A program made the translations under genes and the position numbers. From the IMG/VR virus record IMGVR_UViG_3300014325_000055, positions 1-20,464 of that record: a stretch of 20,464 nt of DNA, one strand, 5' to 3'. This stretch comes from a virus. Below, piece after piece: positions 5,107 through 10,458 of the stretch; position 1 is the first letter of the stretch, and the number at the start of each line of letters is the position of its first letter. The notes below the pieces were generated by a model. It did not search any database. It saw only the letters and a program-made list of their open reading frames with translations, and was not told the origin of the DNA.

Positions 5107-5321
5107 AAAACATAAACACACCCGTCGCCATATTTCCGGCATCGCTTCAAGATGCGTGCCCACGTAGCGGTTGCGGCATGAAGATGGCAACCGTGAGGGT
5201 TGAAGACTTCGAAGTAACGGAGTGCGGTTGCGGTTATCAATGCAAAACGATATCTGGCGCACTCAAACTCGAATATCATGCTGGCTTATTCGAGCGCACG
5301 GCGCAGAGGCGGCTGCAATGA
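5103..5321 (+). CDS. Zinc-ribbon microprotein
   Basis: A 72-residue protein from the ATG at 5103, inside an ATGA overlap with the exonuclease stop. GAAAGGAATCAA just before it is a reasonable ribosome binding site. It has CPRSGC near residues 17-22 and C-x-C-x3-C near 39-45 separated by a beta-like stretch (KMATVRVEDFEVTEC), which resembles a compact zinc ribbon. The function is unknown. Position directly after the recombination genes and coupling to them suggest co-expression early in infection. It ends in another ATGA overlap. Confidence 0.6.
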   Translation: MKNINTPVAIFPASLQDACPRSGCGMKMATVRVEDFEVTECGCGYQCKTISGALKLEYHAGLFERTAQRRLQ

Positions 5322-5431
5322 CCATCAACGAATCCATGCGGGCGCTGGCGGAGGCGCTTCGGTGCTGCAAGCGGTGCCATCTGCTCAAGGGTAATGAAAG
5401 CCGCCGAAGACGAAATGAGGCACAGCGATGA
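5318..5431 (+). CDS. 37-residue Cys/Arg-rich microprotein
   Basis: From ATG 5318 (ATGA overlap) to TGA 5429-5431 (also an ATGA overlap). An N-terminal helix (SMRALAEALRCCKRCHLLKG) contains C-C-x2-C-H, which may bind a metal, followed by a strongly basic tail (ESRRRRNEAQR). It is too short for a confident family. The frame is open further upstream, but that part overlaps the previous zinc-ribbon gene in another frame. Coupled starts on both sides are the main support. Confidence 0.45.
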   Translation: MTINESMRALAEALRCCKRCHLLKGNESRRRRNEAQR

Positions 5432-5700
5432 CCATTCAGGAAGCAGCGATCCAATTAGCCGATAGTCTTGGGCATTCAGACCATCCTGATTATTTGGGCT
5501 CCGAAGACGCATCAGCGATGCTGCTGGATGCGATGCCGACACCGCTGCTTAATAGAAACCGTGACCGATTCCCGGAAGAACAATGGGCATGTTCGGAAGA
5601 TGTCTTCAAAGGCATTTGCCACTATTCAGCCGACCGCAAAACCGTCGTATTCCTTGCGGCACTCGCTTGGAAGCAAATCGAAAGGCCGGATGGGTTATGA
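5428..5700 (+). CDS. Hypothetical protein of the microgene train
   Basis: A 90-residue protein beginning MTIQEAAIQLADSLG and ending in an ATGA overlap at 5697-5700. It is acidic and helical. Asp/His-rich DHPDYLGSEDASAMLLDAMP covers about residues 18-37, and the last third (KTVVFLAALAWKQIERPDGL) is amphipathic. No catalytic motif stands out and I do not recognise it. Its first four residues (MTI, then Q/N, then E) resemble those of the 37-residue gene just upstream (MTINES), hinting at shared start-site sequences. It is well embedded in the coupled train. Confidence 0.6.
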   Translation: MTIQEAAIQLADSLGHSDHPDYLGSEDASAMLLDAMPTPLLNRNRDRFPEEQWACSEDVFKGICHYSADRKTVVFLAALAWKQIERPDGL

Positions 5701-5909
5701 GCAGCCAAATAAATTTCTCATGCCAGAAGTGCGGTAAGCCGACGGATGTCGCTCCAGATCCACCAGAAAGAGCCATCTGCGAGGATTGCTGTGAAGACCA
5801 TGAATATATTTATTCGCGCGGAGATCGAACGCATTATTGCAGCCACTGTGGTCAAAATCCCCCGCCAGACTGGTATGACGATATCGAGATGGACTGGAGA
5901 TCCCGATGA
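5697..5909 (+). CDS. Zinc-finger microprotein with a PPxDWYDD tail
   Basis: A 70-residue protein from the ATGA at 5697. It has three cysteine clusters: CQKC at 9-12, C-x2-CC near 28-32 and CSHC near 47-50. It ends with CGQNPPPDWYDDIEMDW. The combination of an N-terminal CxxC, a central CxDCCxDH(E/D)Y and a C-terminal C-x2-C-x3-PPxDWYDD is a pattern I recall from many environmental phage and bacterial small proteins of unknown function. It probably binds one or two zinc ions. The arrangement suggests a stable fold with a protein- or nucleic-acid-binding role. Both ends are ATGA-coupled. Confidence 0.7.
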   Translation: MSSQINFSCQKCGKPTDVAPDPPERAICEDCCEDHEYIYSRGDRTHYCSHCGQNPPPDWYDDIEMDWRSR

Positions 5910-5953
5910 CCGAAGCAGCCCTGCGCTGCTCAGATAAGGAAGGTGAGAGATGA
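5906..5953 (+). CDS. Possible 15-residue coupling peptide
   Basis: ATG 5906 overlaps the upstream TGA and the frame ends at TGA 5951-5953, itself overlapping the next ATG (5950). The peptide reads MTEAALRCSDKEGER. Its last residues EGER and the DNA GGAAGGTGAGAGATGA recur at the end of the next gene. The frame may serve mainly to carry ribosomes and a strong ribosome binding site to the next start rather than to make a functional protein. Confidence 0.3.
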   Translation: MTEAALRCSDKEGER

Positions 5954-5954
5954 G
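5937..5954 (+). repeat. Gene-junction repeat, copy 1
   Basis: AGGAAGGTGAGAGATGAG, an 18-base sequence that holds a ribosome binding site (GGAAGG), the end of one frame and the start of the next. An identical copy is at 6107-6124. Both copies therefore join two genes through the same stop/start element. Confidence 0.85.
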
Positions 5955-6123
5955 ACGATTCTTTATTCGCGTTTGGCATTGGAGAGTGGGTCACGAATGG
6001 GAATTCAAATATAACGTCTATGGCGACATGATCATTTATCACAATTGGAATCGGTCTGTTTATCAGTGCAAATCTTGCGGTGCTGAGAAGTGGTGCCCCA
6101 ATTTACAGGAAGGTGAGAGATGA
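5950..6123 (+). CDS. 57-residue aromatic zinc-knuckle protein
   Basis: From ATG 5950 behind the strong GGAAGG to TGA 6121-6123. The protein is rich in Trp, Tyr, Phe and His (FFIRVWHWRVGHEWEF at residues 4-19), then has CKSC near 41-44 and a further Cys near 50. It ends EGER like the preceding 15-residue frame. The high aromatic content and short beta-like segments suggest a small folded domain with a zinc site, but no family is recognised. It is coupled by ATGA on both sides. Confidence 0.55.
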   Translation: MRRFFIRVWHWRVGHEWEFKYNVYGDMIIYHNWNRSVYQCKSCGAEKWCPNLQEGER

Positions 6124-6124
6124 G
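6107..6124 (+). repeat. Gene-junction repeat, copy 2
   Basis: Identical to 5937-5954 over 18 bases. It carries the end of the 57-residue gene and the ribosome binding site plus ATG of the 84-residue gene. The unit between the copies is 170 bases, so the 57-residue gene is flanked by direct repeats at its ends. Confidence 0.85.
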
Positions 6125-6134
6125 CGATAAGACC
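6120..6134 (+). repeat. Start-codon repeat ATGAGCGATAAGACC, copy 1
   Basis: This 15-base sequence encodes MSDKT at the start of the 84-residue protein. The same 15 bases occur at 6371-6385, starting the next gene. The following sequences are unrelated, so only the start region is shared. Confidence 0.85.
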
Positions 6135-6374
6135 TTTCCAGTCCAAACGAGACAGCCAATTCATGAAGGCGCTCGCGTTAACGAAGCGGTCTATATGGCG
6201 GCATACGCAGTGTACTGCGCGAACCACGGCCCCCAACCGGCAATGATTGAGGGGCATTGTCGTGGCGGATTCAGTTCGGGAGAACTAATCGCATTTCTCT
6301 ATGCTCGATCATTTCCAAAAGCAGAGTGGCGGCAGCGTGAGAACGAAGCCTTAAACGGAATGAGGCAGCTATGA
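6120..6374 (+). CDS. Hypothetical protein of the microgene train (MSDKT start)
   Basis: An 84-residue protein starting behind GGAAGGTGAGAG and ending in an ATGA overlap at 6371-6374. After the shared MSDKT start it has a helical middle (NEAVYMAAYAVYCANHG near 21-37) and a Gly/Phe segment (GHCRGGFSSGELIAFLYARS near 45-64). The C-terminus is charged. I see a His-Cys pair but no clear metal site, and I do not recognise the family. It is a coupled member of the rightward unit. Confidence 0.65.
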   Translation: MSDKTFPVQTRQPIHEGARVNEAVYMAAYAVYCANHGPQPAMIEGHCRGGFSSGELIAFLYARSFPKAEWRQRENEALNGMRQL

Positions 6375-6385
6375 GCGATAAGACC
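6371..6385 (+). repeat. Start-codon repeat ATGAGCGATAAGACC, copy 2
   Basis: Identical 15 bases to 6120-6134, encoding MSDKT at the start of the 136-residue coiled-coil protein. Together with the 18-base junction repeat it shows that gene boundaries in this train share sequence. Confidence 0.85.
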
Positions 6386-6781
6386 GTGGATGAGATTATG
6401 AAAGATGTTCGTGATCTTGCGATTGCTCGAACAGACAGATTGCAGCAGATCCATGTCCTTGATATTGAAGCCGCCATCACGGCCCTTGCCGCTGAGAGGG
6501 ATTTGGCGGTGAAGGATAGCCTTGCTTTAAAGCAAGTATTAGAAATAGCGCAGAATGATTTTGATGCGTGCGTGCGAAGGAATTTCGGTCTTGCCCGAGA
6601 GCGCGATGCCCTTCAAGCGCGGGTGGTGGAGCTGGAGAAGGCGGTGCTGGATACGTGGCGGGAATTCGGCGACGATTGGCACGGGTGTCATCATTGCAAT
6701 GGCAAGCATGCCGACCTGATGGTTAATTTCCAGCACACGCCCGACTGCATCGTTCGGACAATCGAGGGGAAGACACCATGA
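6371..6781 (+). CDS. Coiled-coil protein with C-terminal zinc-binding motif
   Basis: A 136-residue protein. Residues about 5-95 are long helices with heptad character (IEAAITALAAERDLAVKDSL, then LARERDALQARVVELEKAVL), probably a coiled coil. Residues about 103-126 carry HGCHHC...H-x3-C, a CCHC-type zinc site. This layout, a coiled coil followed by a C-x2-C...H-x3-C element with a HTPDC-like end, occurs in small phage proteins of unknown role. It shares its first 15 coding bases with the upstream gene. It ends in an ATGA overlap with the PEP-CTERM gene, so that gene is translated as part of the phage operon. Confidence 0.7.
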   Translation: MSDKTVDEIMKDVRDLAIARTDRLQQIHVLDIEAAITALAAERDLAVKDSLALKQVLEIAQNDFDACVRRNFGLARERDALQARVVELEKAVLDTWREFGDDWHGCHHCNGKHADLMVNFQHTPDCIVRTIEGKTP

Positions 6782-7290
6782 AGAAAACGCTGCTGCTGAT
6801 CCTGATGCTGCTACCGACTTCGCTGTTTGCGAATTCGATTCAGTACACGTTCACCACGACGAGCGGCGATTGTTGTCGTTTTTCCGGTAGCTTTCTAGGG
6901 TTGAACATACAGGACTATCAACCGCCATACGATTCGGCCCTAGATCAATTACGGGGCGACTTCTGGATGCTACGCGACAACCTATCCAGCAATGTATTGA
7001 ACGGGAGATCCGTGATAGCACTCTCAATCATTGAAAATATCAGTCCGGATTCATTAAATGGCCCGAGTTTCAGCCCGCCGATACCGGGTCATCTAATGGG
7101 GCCAGACATACAAATGATTGTTCAATTCTCGGATGGCACGTTTGACGGTGTGGGGCTTACGTCGCTGGCGATGGCGCAGCCGATCGCGCTGGCATCGATC
7201 ACAAACGTACCTGAGCCGCCGACATGGGTGACGATGGGGCTGGGCTTGCTGATGCTGGCGATATTCGCAAGAAAGATAAGGAAGATATGA
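6778..7290 (+). CDS. Secreted PEP-CTERM domain protein
   Basis: A 170-residue protein. The N-terminus is a clear Sec signal peptide (MKKT, then a Leu-rich core, likely cut after LFA at 18). The C-terminus has VPEPPTW at 144-150, a hydrophobic helix (MGLGLLMLAIFA) and a basic end (RKIRKI). That is the PEP-CTERM sorting signal recognised by exosortases in exopolysaccharide-making Gram-negative bacteria. The middle is beta-rich with a Cys pair (GDCC near 30-33) and no enzyme motif. It is coupled to both neighbours by ATGA overlaps, so it belongs to the phage operon and is not stray host DNA. It probably ends up at the cell surface or in the matrix. Confidence 0.85.
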   Translation: MKKTLLLILMLLPTSLFANSIQYTFTTTSGDCCRFSGSFLGLNIQDYQPPYDSALDQLRGDFWMLRDNLSSNVLNGRSVIALSIIENISPDSLNGPSFSPPIPGHLMGPDIQMIVQFSDGTFDGVGLTSLAMAQPIALASITNVPEPPTWVTMGLGLLMLAIFARKIRKI

Positions 7291-7391
7291 GTTGGTTCAC
7301 GTTGGGCGTAGTCATCGGAGTCTTCATCGGCGCAATAGCCGGATACCTGCTTGCCGCGATTCTGCTGACGTTTAATAAGGAATATGACTAG
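7287..7391 (+). CDS. 34-residue single-helix membrane peptide
   Basis: From ATG 7287 (ATGA overlap with the PEP-CTERM gene) to TAG 7389-7391. Nearly the whole peptide is one membrane helix with small residues (GVVIGVFIGAIAGYLLAAIL), a Gly-rich face like a glycine zipper, then a short charged tail (NKEYD). It could be a small membrane modulator or a partner of the exported protein. It is the last gene of the rightward unit. Its TAG lies within a CTAG that also supplies the stop of the converging gene on the other strand. Confidence 0.55.
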   Translation: MSWFTLGVVIGVFIGAIAGYLLAAILLTFNKEYD

Positions 7392-7588
7392 ATATGGTCC
7401 TGATGGACAAACTTCGTCAAGTCCATCGGAGCGCCGACTTCCGCCTGATGCGCAGCCAGAACCTTCGCGACTAAATCCTCAAGCGCCGCTATCGTCGCAA
7501 CATCTCCCTGCACATGCGTTCCTTGCGCCATGCTCTGCGCAATGTTCGTCGCGATTTGAATGATCCCAATCAATGCTGCGATGTCCAT
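7388..7588 (-). CDS. Small hypothetical protein at the end of the late region
   Basis: A 66-residue protein with Ala/Ile-rich helices (DIAALIGIIQIATNIAQSMA at 2-21, then ALEDLVAKVLAAHQAEVG). It is not hydrophobic enough to be a sure membrane protein. It starts in a TAATG overlap with the lipoprotein gene, with AAAGGAG as ribosome binding site inside that gene. It is the last gene of the leftward late unit, behind the lysis genes, and no function is recognised. Its stop codon shares CTAG (7388-7391) with the opposing gene. Confidence 0.65.
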   Translation of the reverse strand: MDIAALIGIIQIATNIAQSMAQGTHVQGDVATIAALEDLVAKVLAAHQAEVGAPMDLTKFVHQDHI

Positions 7589-7947
7589 TACTTCGCTCCT
7601 TTAAATGCCGCAAGCGATGCGTCGAGCGTGGCCTTTGCTGCATTGAGTTGAGTTAGCTTCGCATCGGCGGGCAAGCCCTTCGTCACCGCATCGTGGTACG
7701 CCTGCAAGGCTGGATAGGCGACGTTGTAGGCATCCACGAGTTTGTTGAATGCGGGCTTCAGCCGATCAGGCAACACGCCGGATGCGAACTGCGCACGCGA
7801 GATGTTGATGATGCTGTTGGCGTCATTGACCAGATCGTAGGTCTTCGACTCCGCGACACTGACAGCGCCAGGATGCACGATGTAGGCACCGCACGATGTT
7901 AAAAGAATCAGCATGACGGCGGCAGCAACGGTTCTATGAAGTCTCAC
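7588..7947 (-). CDS. Small lipoprotein (possible outer-membrane lysis factor)
   Basis: A 119-residue protein starting at GTG 7947, which overlaps the upstream TGA as GTGA. The N-terminus is a lipoprotein signal: basic start, a hydrophobic stretch and the lipobox LTSC with Cys19. The mature part is Ala-rich and helical. Its place at the end of a lysis region next to small membrane proteins suggests an outer-membrane spanin-like role. It is longer than typical o-spanins and not Pro-rich, so that assignment is weak. It would be exported and lipid-anchored in a Gram-negative host. Confidence 0.75.
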   Translation of the reverse strand: MRLHRTVAAAVMLILLTSCGAYIVHPGAVSVAESKTYDLVNDANSIINISRAQFASGVLPDRLKPAFNKLVDAYNVAYPALQAYHDAVTKGLPADAKLTQLNAAKATLDASLAAFKGAK

Positions 7948-8201
7948 TTCTTAACCTCTTCTTTCGGTTTATCGGTGGAGGATGTCACGGTCGTCGTGCC
8001 ATCTGGTTTGGGTTGCTTCAGCGAGTTAATCAAAGTCGTGATGCCGACGATCACCGCGCCGATGGTATTCCGCGCCCATGCGGCGGTCGTATCGTCATGG
8101 ACATGAATGGCAAAGATCAGCACGATGACAGCGGCCAAGATAATCATCGAGAGCAGCAGTTCGGGGAAGTTGGTTTGGACGAAGTCCTTTAGCGATTTCA
8201 T
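7944..8201 (-). CDS. Two-helix membrane protein, holin candidate
   Basis: An 85-residue protein. A hydrophobic helix lies at about 14-33 (ELLLSMIILAAVIVLIFAIH), a second weaker one at about 46-62 (TIGAVIVGITTLINSL), and the tail is charged and Lys/Glu-rich (DKPKEEVKK). Size, two membrane spans and a charged C-terminus fit a class II type holin. It overlaps both neighbours by four bases and lies in the gene group that also holds the lysozyme. At least three neighbouring genes have similar two-span layouts, so which one is the true holin cannot be decided. Confidence 0.65.
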   Translation of the reverse strand: MKSLKDFVQTNFPELLLSMIILAAVIVLIFAIHVHDDTTAAWARNTIGAVIVGITTLINSLKQPKPDGTTTVTSSTDKPKEEVKK

Positions 8202-8461
8202 CTGGTGTCGGTACCTCCTATACCGCCAACCTTCGTGTGATTCTGCCTGACGAAATAAAGTGCAATGATGAGCGTGAAGGCATTACCCAATAGCAATGAT
8301 TCTTTTCCCTGTAACGCACTCCATATGGTTGCCGCTGTCACCATGAGCGCCACAAGGGCCTGCGTGGCTTCCCAGATGAGGTTGACACGCCGCTGTCCGA
8401 GCGTGCGCTTGTCCTGCTCCAGCGTGGTAGTAGACTCAACATTAAGCGGTTCCTCGACCAT
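8198..8461 (-). CDS. Two-helix membrane protein, holin-like
   Basis: An 87-residue protein. A charged N-terminus precedes NLIWEATQALVALMVTAATI (about 27-46) and a second span (LLGNAFTLIIALYFVRQNH, about 57-75), ending in a Gly-rich tail. The pattern N-L-(I/V)-W-E-x-T-Q-A...FxLII-x2-YF-x-R-x-NH is one I recall from small membrane proteins in many phages, usually annotated as hypothetical or holin-like. It ends in an ATGA overlap with the next membrane protein. It lies between the Thivi_2564-like gene and the holin candidate in the lysis region. Confidence 0.65.
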   Translation of the reverse strand: MVEEPLNVESTTTLEQDKRTLGQRRVNLIWEATQALVALMVTAATIWSALQGKESLLLGNAFTLIIALYFVRQNHTKVGGIGGTDTR

Positions 8462-8471
8462 GAATTATCAA

Positions 8472-8657
8472 TTAATGAATTCTAGAATTTGGGAATATCG
8501 GATAGTGCCCAAACGCTCCAACAATTGACAGAATCCAAATTAAGACGAGGACCGCTAACACGACACGAATGATTCTCTTGATTCCTTCATCCATCGGAAA
8601 CAGTGCAAAGCAGACAGCGGCAATGATGAGAACCAGAATCAATGTTCCTAAGTCCAT
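8472..8657 (-). CDS. Thivi_2564-like small membrane protein
   Basis: A 61-residue protein with two membrane helices, LILVLIIAAVCFALF near 6-20 and VVLAVLVLIWILSIVGAFG near 32-50. They are joined by PMDEGIKRIIR. The order helix, P-M-D/E-x2-I-K-x-I, helix ending WILS-x-(V/F)G resembles the Thivi_2564 membrane protein family found in bacteria and phages. Its function is unknown. A near-perfect ribosome binding site (AAGGAGG) precedes the ATG at 8657, so strong translation is expected. It follows the lysozyme gene by ten bases. Confidence 0.7.
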   Translation of the reverse strand: MDLGTLILVLIIAAVCFALFPMDEGIKRIIRVVLAVLVLIWILSIVGAFGHYPIFPNSRIH

Positions 8658-8667
8658 AGAACCTCCT

Positions 8668-9078
8668 TCAACCCCGCTCCATTAATTGTGCAAGCCGGAT
8701 GGCACGCTGTCCCACCTGCGCGGCCCATTTAGAATCGAGCATCTGCCGAGCGGCTTCGCTAAATTTGCTATCCTTGCAGGCCATCAGCATATGCGTAAAC
8801 TGAAGTAAACCGCCAATTCCCATGTTGAACGCCATATTTGCCAGCACCATCTGCCGGTTGTCGCTGAGCAGAATCCACCAGGGAATCTCTTTGTTCAAAT
8901 CCAGCTGAACCTTTTGAATATCGTTGGTGAGCAGAAAGTCCGACTCGACCTTGCTGATACCCACATCGTCGAGATTCCGACCCACTCCGATTGTGATTTT
9001 ACCGACCGAATCCTTATACGGCCTGAGCTTTTCTCCTTCGTCGATACGGAGCAGTATCTTTAATTGAGCAATATCCAT
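8668..9078 (-). CDS. T4-type lysozyme (GH24 endolysin)
   Basis: A 136-residue muramidase. The catalytic triad spacing matches T4 lysozyme exactly: RIDEG with Glu14, YKD with Asp23 and GKITIGVG with Thr29 (9 and 6 residues apart, as Glu11-Asp20-Thr26 in T4). Further along, NRQMVLANMAFNMGIGGLLQ carries the conserved NMAFNxG element. It cleaves the N-acetylmuramic acid-N-acetylglucosamine bond of peptidoglycan at the end of infection. No signal peptide is visible, so it needs a holin for release. It starts in a TAATG overlap with the upstream membrane protein gene. Confidence 0.93.
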   Translation of the reverse strand: MDIAQLKILLRIDEGEKLRPYKDSVGKITIGVGRNLDDVGISKVESDFLLTNDIQKVQLDLNKEIPWWILLSDNRQMVLANMAFNMGIGGLLQFTHMLMACKDSKFSEAARQMLDSKWAAQVGQRAIRLAQLMERG

Positions 9079-9467
9079 TACTGGGGATCGCCTCGGCGGC
9101 GGGAGTAATGGCGCTGATCCTCATGCCCGGTGCCTTCATGGCGCTCGATAAAGCTGCGCACGTCGACCATGAACTGCTTATCATCCTCAACATGAAGATC
9201 GAATTCCTTGCGCGATGGCACATCCTTCAACATGGCGGCGATTGCCGGATTGATACTCAGCTTGGTAATCAGCACATTGATGAGTCCAATGAATCCGCCT
9301 GCCGCCACAAAGAACACCACCCAACTGGTCAGGTTTATAGGTGCTGGAGGCAATTCCACTTGAGCCTGGAATACTAGCGGCATGCCGACCAAGAGTAACG
9401 ATATGACGACACCGATCAACAAATGCATGGTCTCGATCTCGCTTTCATGGGTAAGGGTGTGGCTCAT
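9078..9467 (-). CDS. Two-span membrane protein with soluble tail, upstream of lysozyme
   Basis: A 129-residue protein. Helices are at about 15-33 (HLLIGVVISLLLVGMPLVF) and 49-68 (WVVFFVAAGGFIGLINVLIT). A soluble, charged C-terminal half of about 60 residues follows, rich in Arg/His/Asp. The start at 9467 has GAGGAA upstream; an internal Met14 is an alternative. The layout could fit an inner-membrane lysis regulator, a holin or an inner-membrane spanin-like protein. Position directly before the lysozyme gene, with a one-base overlap, supports a lysis role. No sequence family is recognised. Confidence 0.65.
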   Translation of the reverse strand: MSHTLTHESEIETMHLLIGVVISLLLVGMPLVFQAQVELPPAPINLTSWVVFFVAAGGFIGLINVLITKLSINPAIAAMLKDVPSRKEFDLHVEDDKQFMVDVRSFIERHEGTGHEDQRHYSRRRGDPQ

Positions 9468-9486
9468 GGTTTTATTCCTCGATCAT

Positions 9487-9771
9487 TTAGACCTTTGGAG
9501 ATTCCATATTGGCAGGGACCTGGACTGGAGGCGCAGGCATGGTGGTGCGATCCTTGAAAGTCTTGGAAGTGAGGTCAAACGTATAATCCTTGGCCACATC
9601 AATGGTCAATTTCTCAGCAGACTGGCGAACATATTCCTCCAATGCGGCCAGAGCATCATTGTAAAGCTGCTGTGCGGCTTGAAGCCGTGCCTGCGCAGCT
9701 TGGAAATTGGACAGCACTGGAGTCATGACCGTTTGCTGTCCAGCGGTGAGTATCTTGTCGGGTAGAGCCAT
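9487..9771 (-). CDS. Small coiled-coil protein downstream of the fibre
   Basis: A 94-residue protein starting behind a consensus AAGGAG that overlaps the stop region of the fibre gene. Residues about 20-60 form a long Ala/Gln/Leu-rich helix (AAQARLQAAQQLYNDALAAL) with coiled-coil character. The C-terminus is Pro-rich and probably disordered. Its place between the tail fibre and the lysis genes would fit a small virion protein or fibre-assembly chaperone, but nothing in the sequence proves this. Confidence 0.65.
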   Translation of the reverse strand: MALPDKILTAGQQTVMTPVLSNFQAAQARLQAAQQLYNDALAALEEYVRQSAEKLTIDVAKDYTFDLTSKTFKDRTTMPAPPVQVPANMESPKV

Positions 9772-9782
9772 CGAATCTCCTT

Positions 9783-10424
9783 TTACGCTATGCTGGTGAG
9801 AAGTCCATCTGTAAACGACAGGGTTGTATATAAGTTTGGATTAAAAGCCCCGCTAAATGCACCAAACGTATAGTTCAATAGCGACGGCGTCAGCGTTCCG
9901 CAAGTCAGATTTCCAGCCGCGCTATCATCACCATTTCGAACCGATAGCGTGGTTCCTGATCGCCGCAAACTCACTTCACTAGAAGTCGTGCCTCCCATAT
10001 AAATAACGCTGTCGCCCGTTTGGAGCGTTTTGGCATAAAGGCCAGCGAATCCAGAGGCATCGCCCAGCTGCACCAGTAAGGTCGTGCCGGAACGGCGGAA
10101 GCTGATATCGGTTGCGGCATTACCGCCCATATAAATAAGAGCGGATCCGACCGTCAGCGCCTTGGTGATGCCGACACCGCCCGCCGTGATGATGGAACCG
10201 GTACTCGGTGAGGTGGTATCCGTGGTGAGAGTGGAACTGATACCAGCGGCAAAGGGGATACGGGCGGTCGCCGCAGTCTGTCCATCTTTCGTGATGCAGG
10301 TCGAAAGACCTGTCGCAAGATCCGCTGTCAGCGCATTTGCCCACGTAGAGGAAATGACGGTCGCGGTTACAACTGGATTTCCAGTACTTGTGATCTGGAA
10401 CAATCCCGATCCATTAAAACTCAT
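9783..10424 (-). CDS. Tail fibre / receptor-binding protein with 44-residue repeat
   Basis: A 213-residue protein. Residues 1-60 resemble the N-terminal particle-anchor of podovirus-type fibres: MSFNGSGLFQ at the start, then LATGLSTCITKDGQTAATAR, a segment also seen in many fibre proteins. A linker with GGVGITKALTVG leads to two tandem copies of a 44-residue unit, with IYMGG at 97-101 and 141-145 and RRSGTTL at 110-116 and 154-160. The C-terminal 35 residues are unique and may bind the receptor. The protein is short, so it may form a trimeric fibre with few shaft turns. GGAGA before the ATG is the ribosome binding site, directly beside the inverted HNH gene. Confidence 0.75.
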   Translation of the reverse strand: MSFNGSGLFQITSTGNPVVTATVISSTWANALTADLATGLSTCITKDGQTAATARIPFAAGISSTLTTDTTSPSTGSIITAGGVGITKALTVGSALIYMGGNAATDISFRRSGTTLLVQLGDASGFAGLYAKTLQTGDSVIYMGGTTSSEVSLRRSGTTLSVRNGDDSAAGNLTCGTLTPSLLNYTFGAFSGAFNPNLYTTLSFTDGLLTSIA

Positions 10425-10458
10425 TGCAATGTCTCCAGCTTACAGGCATAGTGAACTC

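Noticed and set aside
8478-8489. Perfect palindrome AATTCTAGAATT
   Set aside because: It lies within the end of the Thivi_2564-like coding sequence in an AT-rich stretch, so chance is a sufficient explanation.
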